A stretch of 5,700 nt of DNA from Alphaproteobacteria bacterium. GTDB taxonomy: Bacteria; Pseudomonadota; Alphaproteobacteria; Micavibrionales; UBA2020. Every line of letters begins with the position of its first letter. Position 1 is the first letter of the stretch. The stretch spans positions 1 to 5,700 of the forward strand of contig JAGLRU010000392.1 in the NCBI GenBank assembly GCA_023136145.1, written 5' to 3'. The position numbers and the translations under genes are program-made. Below, piece after piece: positions 1 through 5,403 of this stretch. Below the pieces are notes generated by a model. It worked only from the letters and a program-made list of their open reading frames with translations, was not told where the DNA came from and did not search any database.

Positions 1-44
1 GCATCTTTGCATACTTCAAGTGCCGTCAGGCTGGTGTCAGTCAT
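1..44 (-). CDS. N-terminal fragment of the next late phage gene (possible head-completion/tail adaptor)
   Basis: Only the first 14 codons are inside the window (MTDTSLTALEVCKDA, the last codon incomplete). The ATG at 44-42 is chosen because a strong ribosome binding site, TCGGAGGA on the minus strand (58-51), lies six bases upstream. The gene follows the putative decoration protein by 64 bases, with a hairpin in the gap. Its place after the capsid and decoration genes is where short-tailed phages often encode head-completion or tail-adaptor proteins, and the TALEVCKDA start resembles such N-termini. That match is far too short for a functional assignment, so the role is inference from position only. 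Confidence 0.6.
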   Translation of the reverse strand, partial: MTDTSLTALEVCKD

Positions 45-62
45 TTTTTATCCTCCGAGAAA

Positions 63-90
63 TCCTCTCCCGCAACTGTACGGGAGAGGA
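63..90 (-). terminator. 10-bp perfect hairpin in the gap before the last gene; weak terminator or processing site
   Basis: TCCTCTCCCG (minus strand, 90-81) pairs perfectly with CGGGAGAGGA (72-63) around an eight-base loop. On the transcribed strand the stem is followed by only a short, broken T-run (TTTCT), so it is at best a weak intrinsic terminator. A T6 run lies before the stem rather than after it. The stem ends five bases before the ribosome binding site of the next gene, so it may instead protect or process the mRNA or tune initiation. The left arm contains TCCTC, which could also pair with the GAGGA of that ribosome binding site, making a competing fold possible. Confidence 0.5.
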
Positions 91-108
91 GAAAAAACGG
101 AAGGCCTG

Positions 109-711
109 TTAAGTCGGCAAAATAAGCATATTTACAGTTGCCGTTCCCGTTGCCGTTGAAGCCCCGCCGCCTGTGACGGAAATCATATCATCCTCCGCAA
201 TGATATTCAAAGCCGTCGGATCAACACTGTCAATATCGCCAGCCGCAGAGCCGGATTCCGCAATTGTAATAACACCGTCCGTCACGCCGGTTGAGCCGAT
301 CTTTGCCGTCAATGTTGCGTCACCGGTGGCAAGCACATCATTCAGAACGGAAGAGATTTTCTCAATCGTCCCTGCAAACGGAGCCACTTGCCTGATAACA
401 CCCGCATCGGCCGCTTTTGTCGAAATATTAGGAAACGACAAAATCACACCCGGAAACGGCGTAAAGGCATTTTCAATCACCGTAACAGTTGTGCCGTCAT
501 TGGCATCTACCATCAACGCGCATGTATAAGGCGTACCGTCAAGATCACCCGCAACGTGGATAAGATCACCGACCTTAACAATATCAACAAAGGCGTTGAA
601 ATATCCGCTTGCCTTGACAACCGCTTTGGTATCATCGGTCTGAAAGATATGTTCGCCTTGCCCCTGACTGCCTGAAGCTGTCCGGATAAGATCATTAAAT
701 ACTGCTGCCAT
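109..711 (-). CDS. probable capsid decoration/head-stabilising protein
   Basis: This 200-residue protein follows the major capsid gene by 101 bases. The ATG at 711 is preceded by an AAGGA ribosome binding site about nine bases upstream. Residues 1-85 contain a YFN...VGDLI...Y...DGTTVTVIE pattern, suggesting a small beta domain often seen in phage head proteins. Residues 106-200 (APFAGTIEKI, VLATGDATLTAKIG, DDMISVTGGGAS) are Gly/Ala/Thr/Ser-rich with alternating hydrophobic strands, as in beta-sandwich decoration domains. There is no signal peptide, membrane segment or cysteine. Position directly after the capsid gene, size and composition suggest a protein binding the outside of the shell. 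I recognise the general type but not an exact family; a head-fibre or minor head protein is an alternative. Confidence 0.7.
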   Translation of the reverse strand: MAAVFNDLIRTASGSQGQGEHIFQTDDTKAVVKASGYFNAFVDIVKVGDLIHVAGDLDGTPYTCALMVDANDGTTVTVIENAFTPFPGVILSFPNISTKAADAGVIRQVAPFAGTIEKISSVLNDVLATGDATLTAKIGSTGVTDGVITIAESGSAAGDIDSVDPTALNIIAEDDMISVTGGGASTATGTATVNMLILPT

Positions 712-760
712 TTTAAGTTTCCTTCTTTTTCAGTTAAAAATTAGCCTGTTCTTTAAACTT

Positions 761-800
761 GGTGCCCCGACGGTACCAACCACAATACCGCCGGAGCACC
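761..800 (-). promoter_or_regulatory. 15-bp RNA hairpin in the capsid 3' untranslated region
   Basis: On the minus strand GGTGCTCCGGCGGTA (800-786) faces TACCGTCGGGGCACC (775-761) across a ten-base loop. All 15 positions pair if two G-U wobbles are allowed (bases 795/766 and 791/770). In a plus-strand transcript those two positions would be A-C mismatches, so the full stem exists only in the RNA of the genes. It begins 12 bases after the capsid stop codon. No T-run follows directly (AAGTTTAAAG), so it is not a classical intrinsic terminator. Protection of the capsid mRNA 3' end, an RNase III site or partial termination are possible roles. In T7 the late terminator lies in the same place, after the capsid gene. 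Confidence 0.7.
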
Positions 801-812
801 TTCCCTCGTGCA

Positions 813-1664
813 TTAGGTTATAGCTACGTCATCTTTAACCTTGATTTTAACAACGCCGCCGTCTGTACCTCCGTCAATAATACCGGCACCCTGCGACATA
901 TCACCGCCAATCAAAAATGCCTTTTTCAACGGAACCCAGTCAATATCAACATTAAGATCGGAACAGGACGCATGTCCGGCAGCAAACTTATGATACAAAA
1001 AGCAGTCACGGTTATCGGTATCTGCCAAAGGCAGCCCTGTAAACTGCATCCAGACAACATTATTCCAGATAAACGCCTGCCGTCCTTTAAGCCAAGGATA
1101 TAATTCCCCTGCATAATCAAGCGTGGATACCTTGGAAAAAGTTTTAAACTCATTCCACGCATGAGACGATAAGACACCGAAAATCTGTCCGTCTTCAGGC
1201 ACGTCATTATTATAAAGCTTTTCCAAAGCCTGCATCAAAAGAGTGTTTGTAAAAGCAGTGGAATAATCACCGACAGTCAAAGATGTATTGCCAAGAGCCG
1301 CTACAATAAGAGCATCAGTTTTACGCCCGAATTTATAAGCCATATCATTGGCAGCAAGCATTTTCTGGTCAGTATTAGTTTTCAGCAAATCCAGCTTATC
1401 CCGCAGGATACCGCTGTAATAATCAACCAGATCAACGCCGACCAATGACTGCGCGACATCGTCAATCGGAATATCACCGCCGCGCGTTTTTTGTTCGGGA
1501 TCAGCCCCTTTGCCGAATTTAGGAAAATAAGCTTTCTTTCCCTCAACATTATTCAGATTTTGAACCGTTTTACGCAGCAAAGACCCTTGCCTTTGATACG
1601 CAACTTTTACAAGATTGGTGTATTCTTCCTCGAATACAGCATCTACTTGATTTTCTTGTGGCAT
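813..1664 (-). CDS. major capsid protein (HK97-fold type)
   Basis: This 283-residue protein forms the icosahedral shell. The ATG at 1664 has GGAG about ten bases upstream. The N-terminus (FEEEYTNLVKVAYQRQGSLL, residues 11-30) and the RKTVQNLNNVEGKKAYFPKFGKG segment (about 31-53) match the opening of a phage capsid family in which a helical N-arm precedes a strand with a K.AYFP-like motif. Residues 74-126 (VGVDLVDYYSGILRDKLDLL, then DMAYKFGRKTDALIVAAL) fit the long helices of the fold. The C-terminal block FLYHKFAAGHASCSDLNVDIDWVPLKKAFLIGGDMSQGA (about 222-260) is the other recognisable signature. There is no obvious N-terminal propeptide or protease gene nearby; assembly probably depends on the separate scaffold encoded upstream. 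It is flanked by unusually long structured gaps on both sides, consistent with separate control of its high output. I see no frameshift site. Confidence 0.88.
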   Translation of the reverse strand: MPQENQVDAVFEEEYTNLVKVAYQRQGSLLRKTVQNLNNVEGKKAYFPKFGKGADPEQKTRGGDIPIDDVAQSLVGVDLVDYYSGILRDKLDLLKTNTDQKMLAANDMAYKFGRKTDALIVAALGNTSLTVGDYSTAFTNTLLMQALEKLYNNDVPEDGQIFGVLSSHAWNEFKTFSKVSTLDYAGELYPWLKGRQAFIWNNVVWMQFTGLPLADTDNRDCFLYHKFAAGHASCSDLNVDIDWVPLKKAFLIGGDMSQGAGIIDGGTDGGVVKIKVKDDVAIT

Positions 1665-1698
1665 AAAAATAACTCCATTTGCTAAAGTGTTTCGTTAA

Positions 1699-1724
1699 TC
1701 GACTAAATCTGTCGAGACGATTGC
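1699..1724 (-). repeat. degenerate third copy (element C) of the capsid-leader element
   Basis: GCAATCG (1724-1718, minus strand) matches seven of the eight leading bases of elements A and B. It is followed after two bases by a hairpin TCGAC-(7-base loop)-GTCGA (1715-1699). The trailing box is poorly kept: TTAACG instead of ATAGACCGG. An alternative pairing AATCG/CGATT (1722-1718 with 1701-1697) excludes the hairpin, so two folds compete here, about 20 bases before the capsid ribosome binding site. Confidence 0.4.
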
Positions 1725-1736
1725 TTTGCTTTGGAG

Positions 1737-1768
1737 CCGGTCTATTCACTTTAAAAGTGACCGATTGC
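1737..1768 (-). repeat. composite hairpin element B (GCAATCGG-hairpin-ATAGACCGG)
   Basis: On the minus strand this reads GCAATCGG, then TCACTTTTAAAGTGA (1760-1746, a six-bp stem with a three-base loop, or seven bp around one base), then ATAGACCGG. The flanks are identical to element A over all 17 bases, but the hairpin core differs completely. CGG of the left box can pair with CCG of the right box, leaving ATAGA as a conserved bulge. In this copy CGGTC/GACCG gives a longer alternative outer stem. Confidence 0.7.
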
Positions 1769-1825
1769 AGCTTTCAGCGCGGGTCCTTCTCTTGCCTGTA
1801 TCGCCGACATACCGCGTCCCACATC

Positions 1826-1844
1826 ACAGTTGCAGAAAGACTGT
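1826..1844 (-). other. small hairpin abutting element A
   Basis: ACAGT (1844-1840, minus strand) pairs with ACTGT (1830-1826) around a nine-base loop CTTTCTGCA. It begins at the base directly after the ATAGACCGG box of element A, so the two could stack coaxially. Five base pairs alone could be chance; the exact abutment is the reason to record it. Confidence 0.35.
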
Positions 1845-1879
1845 CCGGTCTATCTCTCTTCCGTCAGAGAGCCGATTGC
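1845..1879 (-). repeat. composite hairpin element A (GCAATCGG-hairpin-ATAGACCGG)
   Basis: On the minus strand this reads GCAATCGG, then CTCTCTGACGGAAGAGAG (1871-1854, six-bp stem CTCTCT/AGAGAG with a six-base loop GACGGA), then ATAGACCGG. It begins 38 bases after the scaffold stop codon and lies 76 bases upstream of element B. Its total length is 35 bases against 32 in B because the hairpin core is longer, while the flanking boxes are unchanged. Confidence 0.7.
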
Positions 1880-1917
1880 GGATACATTTCTCAGAAAATA
1901 CAAAAATAATTAAAATG

Positions 1918-2763
1918 TCAAGATGCTTTTTTCGTCTGTGCCTGCTTTAAGGTAATTAAATCACGAACTTTATCATGCGCCGACTGATCGCCTGCCTGAT
2001 ACTCGTCACTGTTTTGCAAAGCTTCAATATCAGCCTGTGTAATAAGTTTTCCCTTTTCGCCTTGACTGAAATCAGCCGGAATTGATTTTTCGGACGTTAA
2101 GCCGCGCAGCTTGTTCAAAACCTTTAAGCCCTGACTGTGACAAGTCAAATACTGCAATTCCTGCACATCCGCATCATCCAGACCAAGCTTTTCCTTGATT
2201 CCCAAAATCCACGCATTTGAAGCATCCTGCAAAGGCTTTGCTTTTTCTTCCCCGCCAAGCTGCTTAAATGAAAGATCGGCAGCCGCAGGATCATTCGCCG
2301 CAGCCTCATCCATTGCCGTTTTTTGTGCGGAAACCGTTTTATACAGCTCCGTTACCAACTGCGTTGCGCCTTCATTGGTGATTCCCAATTTATGCAGCGT
2401 CGGCTTCATAGCTTCAAAAACAGGGTCTTTCCCGTCTTTATCCACGGCAACAATTTTATCTTTCAGGTCATCCGGCAATGCAAGCTCATATCCGTCCGCC
2501 GTTTCCGGAGCAGCTTCTTTGCCCTTTTTAGACTGCTCTTTCCTGAAGCCATCCAGTGCAGTGGAAACTTTATCAATCGTTTCCTGATCTGTCTTACCGC
2601 GCATATGCTCAGGAAGCCCTTCAGGATAATAAGGCGCGGATTCTTCAGACGTTTTTACATCTTCGGACGATGCTTTTGTACCTTCCGGATTCTCCTCTCC
2701 TTCCGATACCGTTTTATCCTCTTGAGACGTTTCTTTTTCCGCTGATACTTTTTCTTCAGCCAT
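1918..2763 (-). CDS. capsid assembly scaffolding protein
   Basis: This 281-residue acidic, highly charged protein sits directly before the major capsid gene, the standard place for a scaffold (T7 gp9 position). The ATG at 2763 has a near-perfect ribosome binding site, CAGGAGGA, seven bases upstream. Residues 1-45 are Glu/Ser/Lys-rich and look disordered. Residues 46-76 carry a YPEGLPEHMRGKTDQETIDKV segment, a LPE...G..D.ETI.K pattern common near the N-terminus of phage scaffolds. The middle (about 95-200) is predicted helical, with an Ala-rich stretch around 149-163. The C-terminus (residues 237-281: GEKGKLITQADIEALQNSDE, then VRDLITLKQAQTKKAS) ends basic, like the coat-binding helices of other scaffolds. 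There are no cysteines apart from C208 and no membrane segment. It probably fills the procapsid and leaves before DNA packaging. I see no protease motif, so a fused maturation protease is unlikely. Confidence 0.85.
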   Translation of the reverse strand: MAEEKVSAEKETSQEDKTVSEGEENPEGTKASSEDVKTSEESAPYYPEGLPEHMRGKTDQETIDKVSTALDGFRKEQSKKGKEAAPETADGYELALPDDLKDKIVAVDKDGKDPVFEAMKPTLHKLGITNEGATQLVTELYKTVSAQKTAMDEAAANDPAAADLSFKQLGGEEKAKPLQDASNAWILGIKEKLGLDDADVQELQYLTCHSQGLKVLNKLRGLTSEKSIPADFSQGEKGKLITQADIEALQNSDEYQAGDQSAHDKVRDLITLKQAQTKKAS

Positions 2764-2807
2764 TTGTAATCCTCCTGTTTTTGATAAAGTTTATTACCGC
2801 TTCCCAT

Positions 2808-3221
2808 TCATTTTTTCTTTTTCTTCTTTCCGGAAGACGGAGCACCAAGCTTTCGCCCCTTTTCAATCAGATTCAAAATAAAGAAAACAACACTGTTCTG
2901 ACCTTGCCGCTCCGTAGCATAAAGCGCAACTTTTTCGATAGTTAATGGAGAATCATTGATAGCTGTCGGTACTGAAGGTCTACGGAATGTCTGGTCAAGT
3001 AAACTTTCCAGCACGCGCCTACCATGCGGCGTTTCAAAAGTTGCCTGATAATCACGCTGCAACTGCTCGCGCTCTTTCTTTAAACCTTCTTCTACAGGCT
3101 GCGCGGAATTCTTTAGACCTTTCCAGCCGGCAGGCATATTTAAACCTTTTAAAATATCTTCCGCGCTTGGCGTTGCAGGGACATTTCCCTGCTCTGTTTT
3201 TCGCAAAAGTTCATCAAACAT
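2808..3221 (-). CDS. Bbp19-like small phage protein with polylysine tail
   Basis: This is a 137-residue protein between portal and scaffold. I choose the ATG at 3221 (MFDELLRKTEQGN) because GAAGGAG lies seven bases upstream and it starts 19 bases after the portal stop codon; the frame is open further upstream, but that would overlap the portal gene by some 180 bases. The core FETPHGRRVLESLLDQTF (about residues 62-79) followed by ERQGQNSVVFFILNLIEKG matches the small family named after Bordetella phage BPP-1 Bbp19, in which a 'F.T..G.rVL..L' motif precedes an 'EG.R.vv..I..' helix. The molecular function of that family is not known to me. The protein ends in six lysines, a possible nucleic acid contact. 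The position suggests a head-associated or assembly role. Confidence 0.8.
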   Translation of the reverse strand: MFDELLRKTEQGNVPATPSAEDILKGLNMPAGWKGLKNSAQPVEEGLKKEREQLQRDYQATFETPHGRRVLESLLDQTFRRPSVPTAINDSPLTIEKVALYATERQGQNSVVFFILNLIEKGRKLGAPSSGKKKKKK

Positions 3222-3240
3222 CGTTTTTCTCCTTCTGTTT

Positions 3241-4851
3241 TTAAGCTCCCAATGCAGCCGGTGCCGCCGCAGGCATAGCCGCTGCCTGCTGTGCTGCCAC
3301 AATCTGCGCGATACTTTGCTGAATTTGCTGCTTGTCTGCCTCATCCCGCAAAAGAAATTCCGGAACACCCATACGCTCCGCAATCCAGTCAATAAATTTT
3401 TCAACATCAACAAAAACCATTGCAAGCTGCGGACCTACAAGACTGACAACCATCTGCCACCATTGCAGCATACTCTGAACTTCCTGTAATTGCTGTGCCC
3501 GTGCAAGAGGAGACTTGATCTGCACCTTGAAATTAAACTGATCAAGAGTGACATCAGGAACAAGCCCGCGCCGCTTTAAAATACCTACTACACGCACAAC
3601 AAGTTCAACAAGAGAACGTGTCAGCCGCCCGATTGCCCCGCCGATATCCTGTGCCAGTTCCCTGACACGTTCAATAATTTCAGTCGGAGACCGGACACCG
3701 TCCGCAGGATCAGGAAGCCCGTTATCAAACAGTCCTTTTCGGATGGTATCCTGCTCTTCAGCCAGCACAATCTGGGCAACATTAAAATCCCGTCCGGTAG
3801 GAAGAGGCACCAGTGACGCGCCTGTGGATCCTCCGGTAGCACCGACAGGAATAATACCGCCTTGAATAATCTGGATATTATCAATATTCAGAACATCATC
3901 GTCTTTTGCCAGATACATTCCGGACAAAGCAAGCGCGGCATTCATAATCAGCATTTCACGCACTTTGTTGACCATCCGTATGGCAGGAAGCAGCAAAACA
4001 CCGGGACCGGGGCCGTAAGGACTGCCGGGCATCCGTGACCATTGAAAAATAACCCATGGATTTTCATCATATTCACGGGAAACAATTTCTACCGGATCAT
4101 TGTTTCCCTTACGCCAATGAATAACATACGCCCATTTTCCGCCGCTTTTTGGAATCCGGTAAGTAGATTCCATCAAATTACATTCAGGGTCTTTGTCTTT
4201 CCGGTTTGCTTTTTTCAGCTCATCAGCAAGGTCTTTCGGAATTTCAGCATCAGACCATAATTCCTTAATATTACGGATTTTAACGCCTGATCTCTTTCGG
4301 TAAACCCCGCAATTCTTTCCTCTACCGTCTATCTCAATAGCAATTTCAGCCTGTGATACACACTGAAAACTAACCGGCTCAATATCATCATCCGGAGCTT
4401 CCAGCACCAGCAAACAACCCATCACACCGCCAAGCATTTCTATAAACACTTCCCACAAAGAATTTACAAAACTACCGGATGAAAAAACAACCTGCGTCAA
4501 TGCTGTTGTTTTCATTAAAGCCTCACGCAATGTCTTTTTTGCCGTTTCGTCTACATCTTTCCGGTACGCCAGACCGGGACCTATATCCAGACTATGCCAC
4601 GTCTGCTCCGGAGGCACTAATTCGCTCATAAGCCTGTTGGCAGCCTTCACCAGTGCGGAAGGTGCCGTACTGTCAAACTGCCTGTCCATACTGCCGTCTA
4701 CCGAATGAGCGGACGTATAAGGATTTCTGGATGCCATCGTCAGCTCGTACATATCCCGCAATACGGGAATCCACGGATCTTTTTTCTTAAATGCCGCATC
4801 CGAGCGCATCATAACTGTTTTGCCGTCAAGAGGGGACTTTTCCTCAGCCAT
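3241..4851 (-). CDS. portal / head-tail connector protein (T7 gp8 family)
   Basis: This 536-residue protein would form the dodecameric ring at one head vertex through which DNA is packaged and ejected, and to which the tail attaches. Its length equals that of T7 gp8. Visible family features are the N-terminal helical region with SALVKAANRLMSELVPPEQTWHSLDIG (65-91, equivalent to the 'LAN.L...LfP....W..L' block), a beta-rich clip/wing region (about 130-250), NPWVIFQWSRMPGSPYGPGPGVLLLPAIRMVNK (264-296), then the stem region with RSPTEIIERVREL (387-399, the counterpart of the 'TATEV.ER' helix) and a helical crown. The C-terminus is Gln/Ala-rich (508-536). The ATG at 4851 overlaps the preceding gene by eight bases; the ribosome binding site is weak (AAAGAGA), so translation is probably coupled to that gene. 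It belongs to the same operon as its neighbours. Confidence 0.93.
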   Translation of the reverse strand: MAEEKSPLDGKTVMMRSDAAFKKKDPWIPVLRDMYELTMASRNPYTSAHSVDGSMDRQFDSTAPSALVKAANRLMSELVPPEQTWHSLDIGPGLAYRKDVDETAKKTLREALMKTTALTQVVFSSGSFVNSLWEVFIEMLGGVMGCLLVLEAPDDDIEPVSFQCVSQAEIAIEIDGRGKNCGVYRKRSGVKIRNIKELWSDAEIPKDLADELKKANRKDKDPECNLMESTYRIPKSGGKWAYVIHWRKGNNDPVEIVSREYDENPWVIFQWSRMPGSPYGPGPGVLLLPAIRMVNKVREMLIMNAALALSGMYLAKDDDVLNIDNIQIIQGGIIPVGATGGSTGASLVPLPTGRDFNVAQIVLAEEQDTIRKGLFDNGLPDPADGVRSPTEIIERVRELAQDIGGAIGRLTRSLVELVVRVVGILKRRGLVPDVTLDQFNFKVQIKSPLARAQQLQEVQSMLQWWQMVVSLVGPQLAMVFVDVEKFIDWIAERMGVPEFLLRDEADKQQIQQSIAQIVAAQQAAAMPAAAPAALGA

Positions 4852-5068
4852 CGGAAATCTCTTTCTTTAAATCATCACGAACCTTCTGCCAGTCCGGAAT
4901 AATAAAATCAGCATATTTTTCCGCACGGGCAATTACATCTTCCAAAGCTTGTGATCCTGTCGTTACTGCCAGCCTTAAACATTCCAGCTTTTCTTTTCGA
5001 CCGTATTCACTTAAACCTTCTCTTCTTCTAGTAGATTTATAAGCTTCCTCTTTTTCGCCTTTTTGCAT
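4844..5068 (-). CDS. small basic phage protein of unknown function upstream of the portal
   Basis: This 74-residue protein is strongly charged. Residues 1-28 are Lys/Arg/Glu-rich. Residues 28-52 (KLECLRLAVTTGSQALEDVIARAEKY) form a likely helical pair, and the C-terminus is acidic/basic mixed. The pattern 'LRLAV...VIARAEKYADFI' resembles short proteins often encoded beside portal genes in phages, but I do not know a function. The ATG at 5068 has GGGAGGG about seven bases upstream; that sequence also encodes the last residues of the preceding gene, whose stop codon is three bases before this start. Its own end overlaps the portal start by eight bases, which suggests translational coupling and a need for co-expression. 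Confidence 0.75.
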   Translation of the reverse strand: MQKGEKEEAYKSTRRREGLSEYGRKEKLECLRLAVTTGSQALEDVIARAEKYADFIIPDWQKVRDDLKKEISDG

Positions 5069-5071
5069 AAG

Positions 5072-5401
5072 CTACCCTCCCATTGTCGTTTTAAGCGCGC
5101 CTACAGGGCTTGTAAATTCTAAACCTCCTCGACCCCTGCGAGATGCCGCATGTGACCTCAGTAAGTCCGCAGACTGTTTATCAAGCTCTGTAGCGCGTGT
5201 CTGTGCATCAAGCGCCTGCCGCCTCTGTAAAGCTTCCTGCGCCGTCTGGGCTTCCTGTTGTCTACGTGCCGCAGCAACATCCTGCTTTGGAGCGCCTTTT
5301 AACGCGCTGTGAGCTGCAATACCTGTACCGGCAACTGCAATAACCGGCGCGGCAAGTTCAACTGCCGCTATCGCCATGCCTAAAACATAAGCAATTTCCA
5401 T
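5072..5401 (-). CDS. small helical virion-associated protein, function unknown
   Basis: This 109-residue protein starts at the ATG at 5401, with GAGGTG eight bases upstream and the previous stop codon two bases before it. A GTG at 5410 is in frame but overlaps the upstream gene and has no ribosome binding site of its own. Residues 4-31 are hydrophobic and Ala/Gly-rich (LGMAIAAVELAAPVIAVAGT), a possible membrane-active helix. Residues 38-80 are Ala/Gln/Arg-rich and probably a coiled coil. The tail RRGRGGLEFTSPVGALKTTMGG recalls short phage proteins encoded near the portal that end in a Gly-rich segment after an Arg-rich turn. A role as a minor internal virion protein (T7 gp14-like in general shape) is conceivable, but nothing specific supports it. 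Confidence 0.72.
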   Translation of the reverse strand: MEIAYVLGMAIAAVELAAPVIAVAGTGIAAHSALKGAPKQDVAAARRQQEAQTAQEALQRRQALDAQTRATELDKQSADLLRSHAASRRGRGGLEFTSPVGALKTTMGG

Positions 5402-5403
5402 TT

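Larger units (their letters stand above)
1665..1917 (-). promoter_or_regulatory. 253-base structured leader between scaffold and capsid genes
   Basis: This is the only long non-coding gap in an otherwise tightly packed module. Read along the transcript it holds an A/T-rich stretch (1917-1886), composite element A (1879-1845), a hairpin ACAGT/ACTGT with a nine-base loop (1844-1826), a possible CGCGG/CCGCG stem around GTAT/ATAC (1816-1778), element B (1768-1737), a degenerate element C (1724-1697) and the capsid ribosome binding site. I see no tRNA, no convincing sigma-70 promoter, no T7-type promoter consensus and no open reading frame with a ribosome binding site. In T7 the interval between scaffold and capsid genes holds a late promoter, so a control role here is plausible. 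The dense hairpins favour a structured RNA leader. Confidence 0.6.

Noticed and set aside
1751..1810. A 19-codon minus-strand frame (MSAIQAREGPALKAAIGHF) inside the scaffold-capsid gap
   Set aside because: There is no convincing ribosome binding site, it stops inside the element B hairpin, and this length is expected by chance.
1774..1824. A 16-codon minus-strand frame starting MWDAVCRRYRQ in the same gap
   Set aside because: There is no ribosome binding site, it overlaps possible stems, and it is too short to support.
1691..1830. A self-cleaving ribozyme (hammerhead-like), because of a CGAAAC near 1694 on the minus strand
   Set aside because: The required CUGANGA core is absent at a compatible distance.
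1737..1879. Elements A and B as promoters of a single-subunit phage RNA polymerase (ATAG resembles a T7-type start region)
   Set aside because: The bases upstream of ATAG are unrelated in the two copies and the distance from GCAATCGG to ATAG differs (18 and 15), whereas such promoters are about 23 conserved contiguous bases. Hairpin promoters of the N4 type remain a remote possibility.
1737..1879. A short CRISPR-like array made of elements A and B
   Set aside because: The repeat flanks are only 8 and 9 bases and the 'spacers' are perfect hairpins; there are no regular units and no cas genes.
1679..1950. Plus-strand frames of about 75 codons across the scaffold-capsid gap
   Set aside because: They run against the operon, have no ribosome binding site, overlap the gap repeats and have low-complexity, non-protein-like composition.
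2790..2815. Programmed frameshift at the A6 run ending the Bbp19-like gene
   Set aside because: A -1 shift would add only five residues and no downstream stimulatory stem is visible.
2808..3425. A longer 205-residue start for the Bbp19-like gene
   Set aside because: It would overlap the portal gene by about 180 bases, while the ATG at 3221 has a good ribosome binding site and fits the operon spacing.
2740..4851. The shared MAEEK N-terminus of portal and scaffold as a sign of duplication
   Set aside because: Similarity ends after five residues; the short charged start is probably chance.
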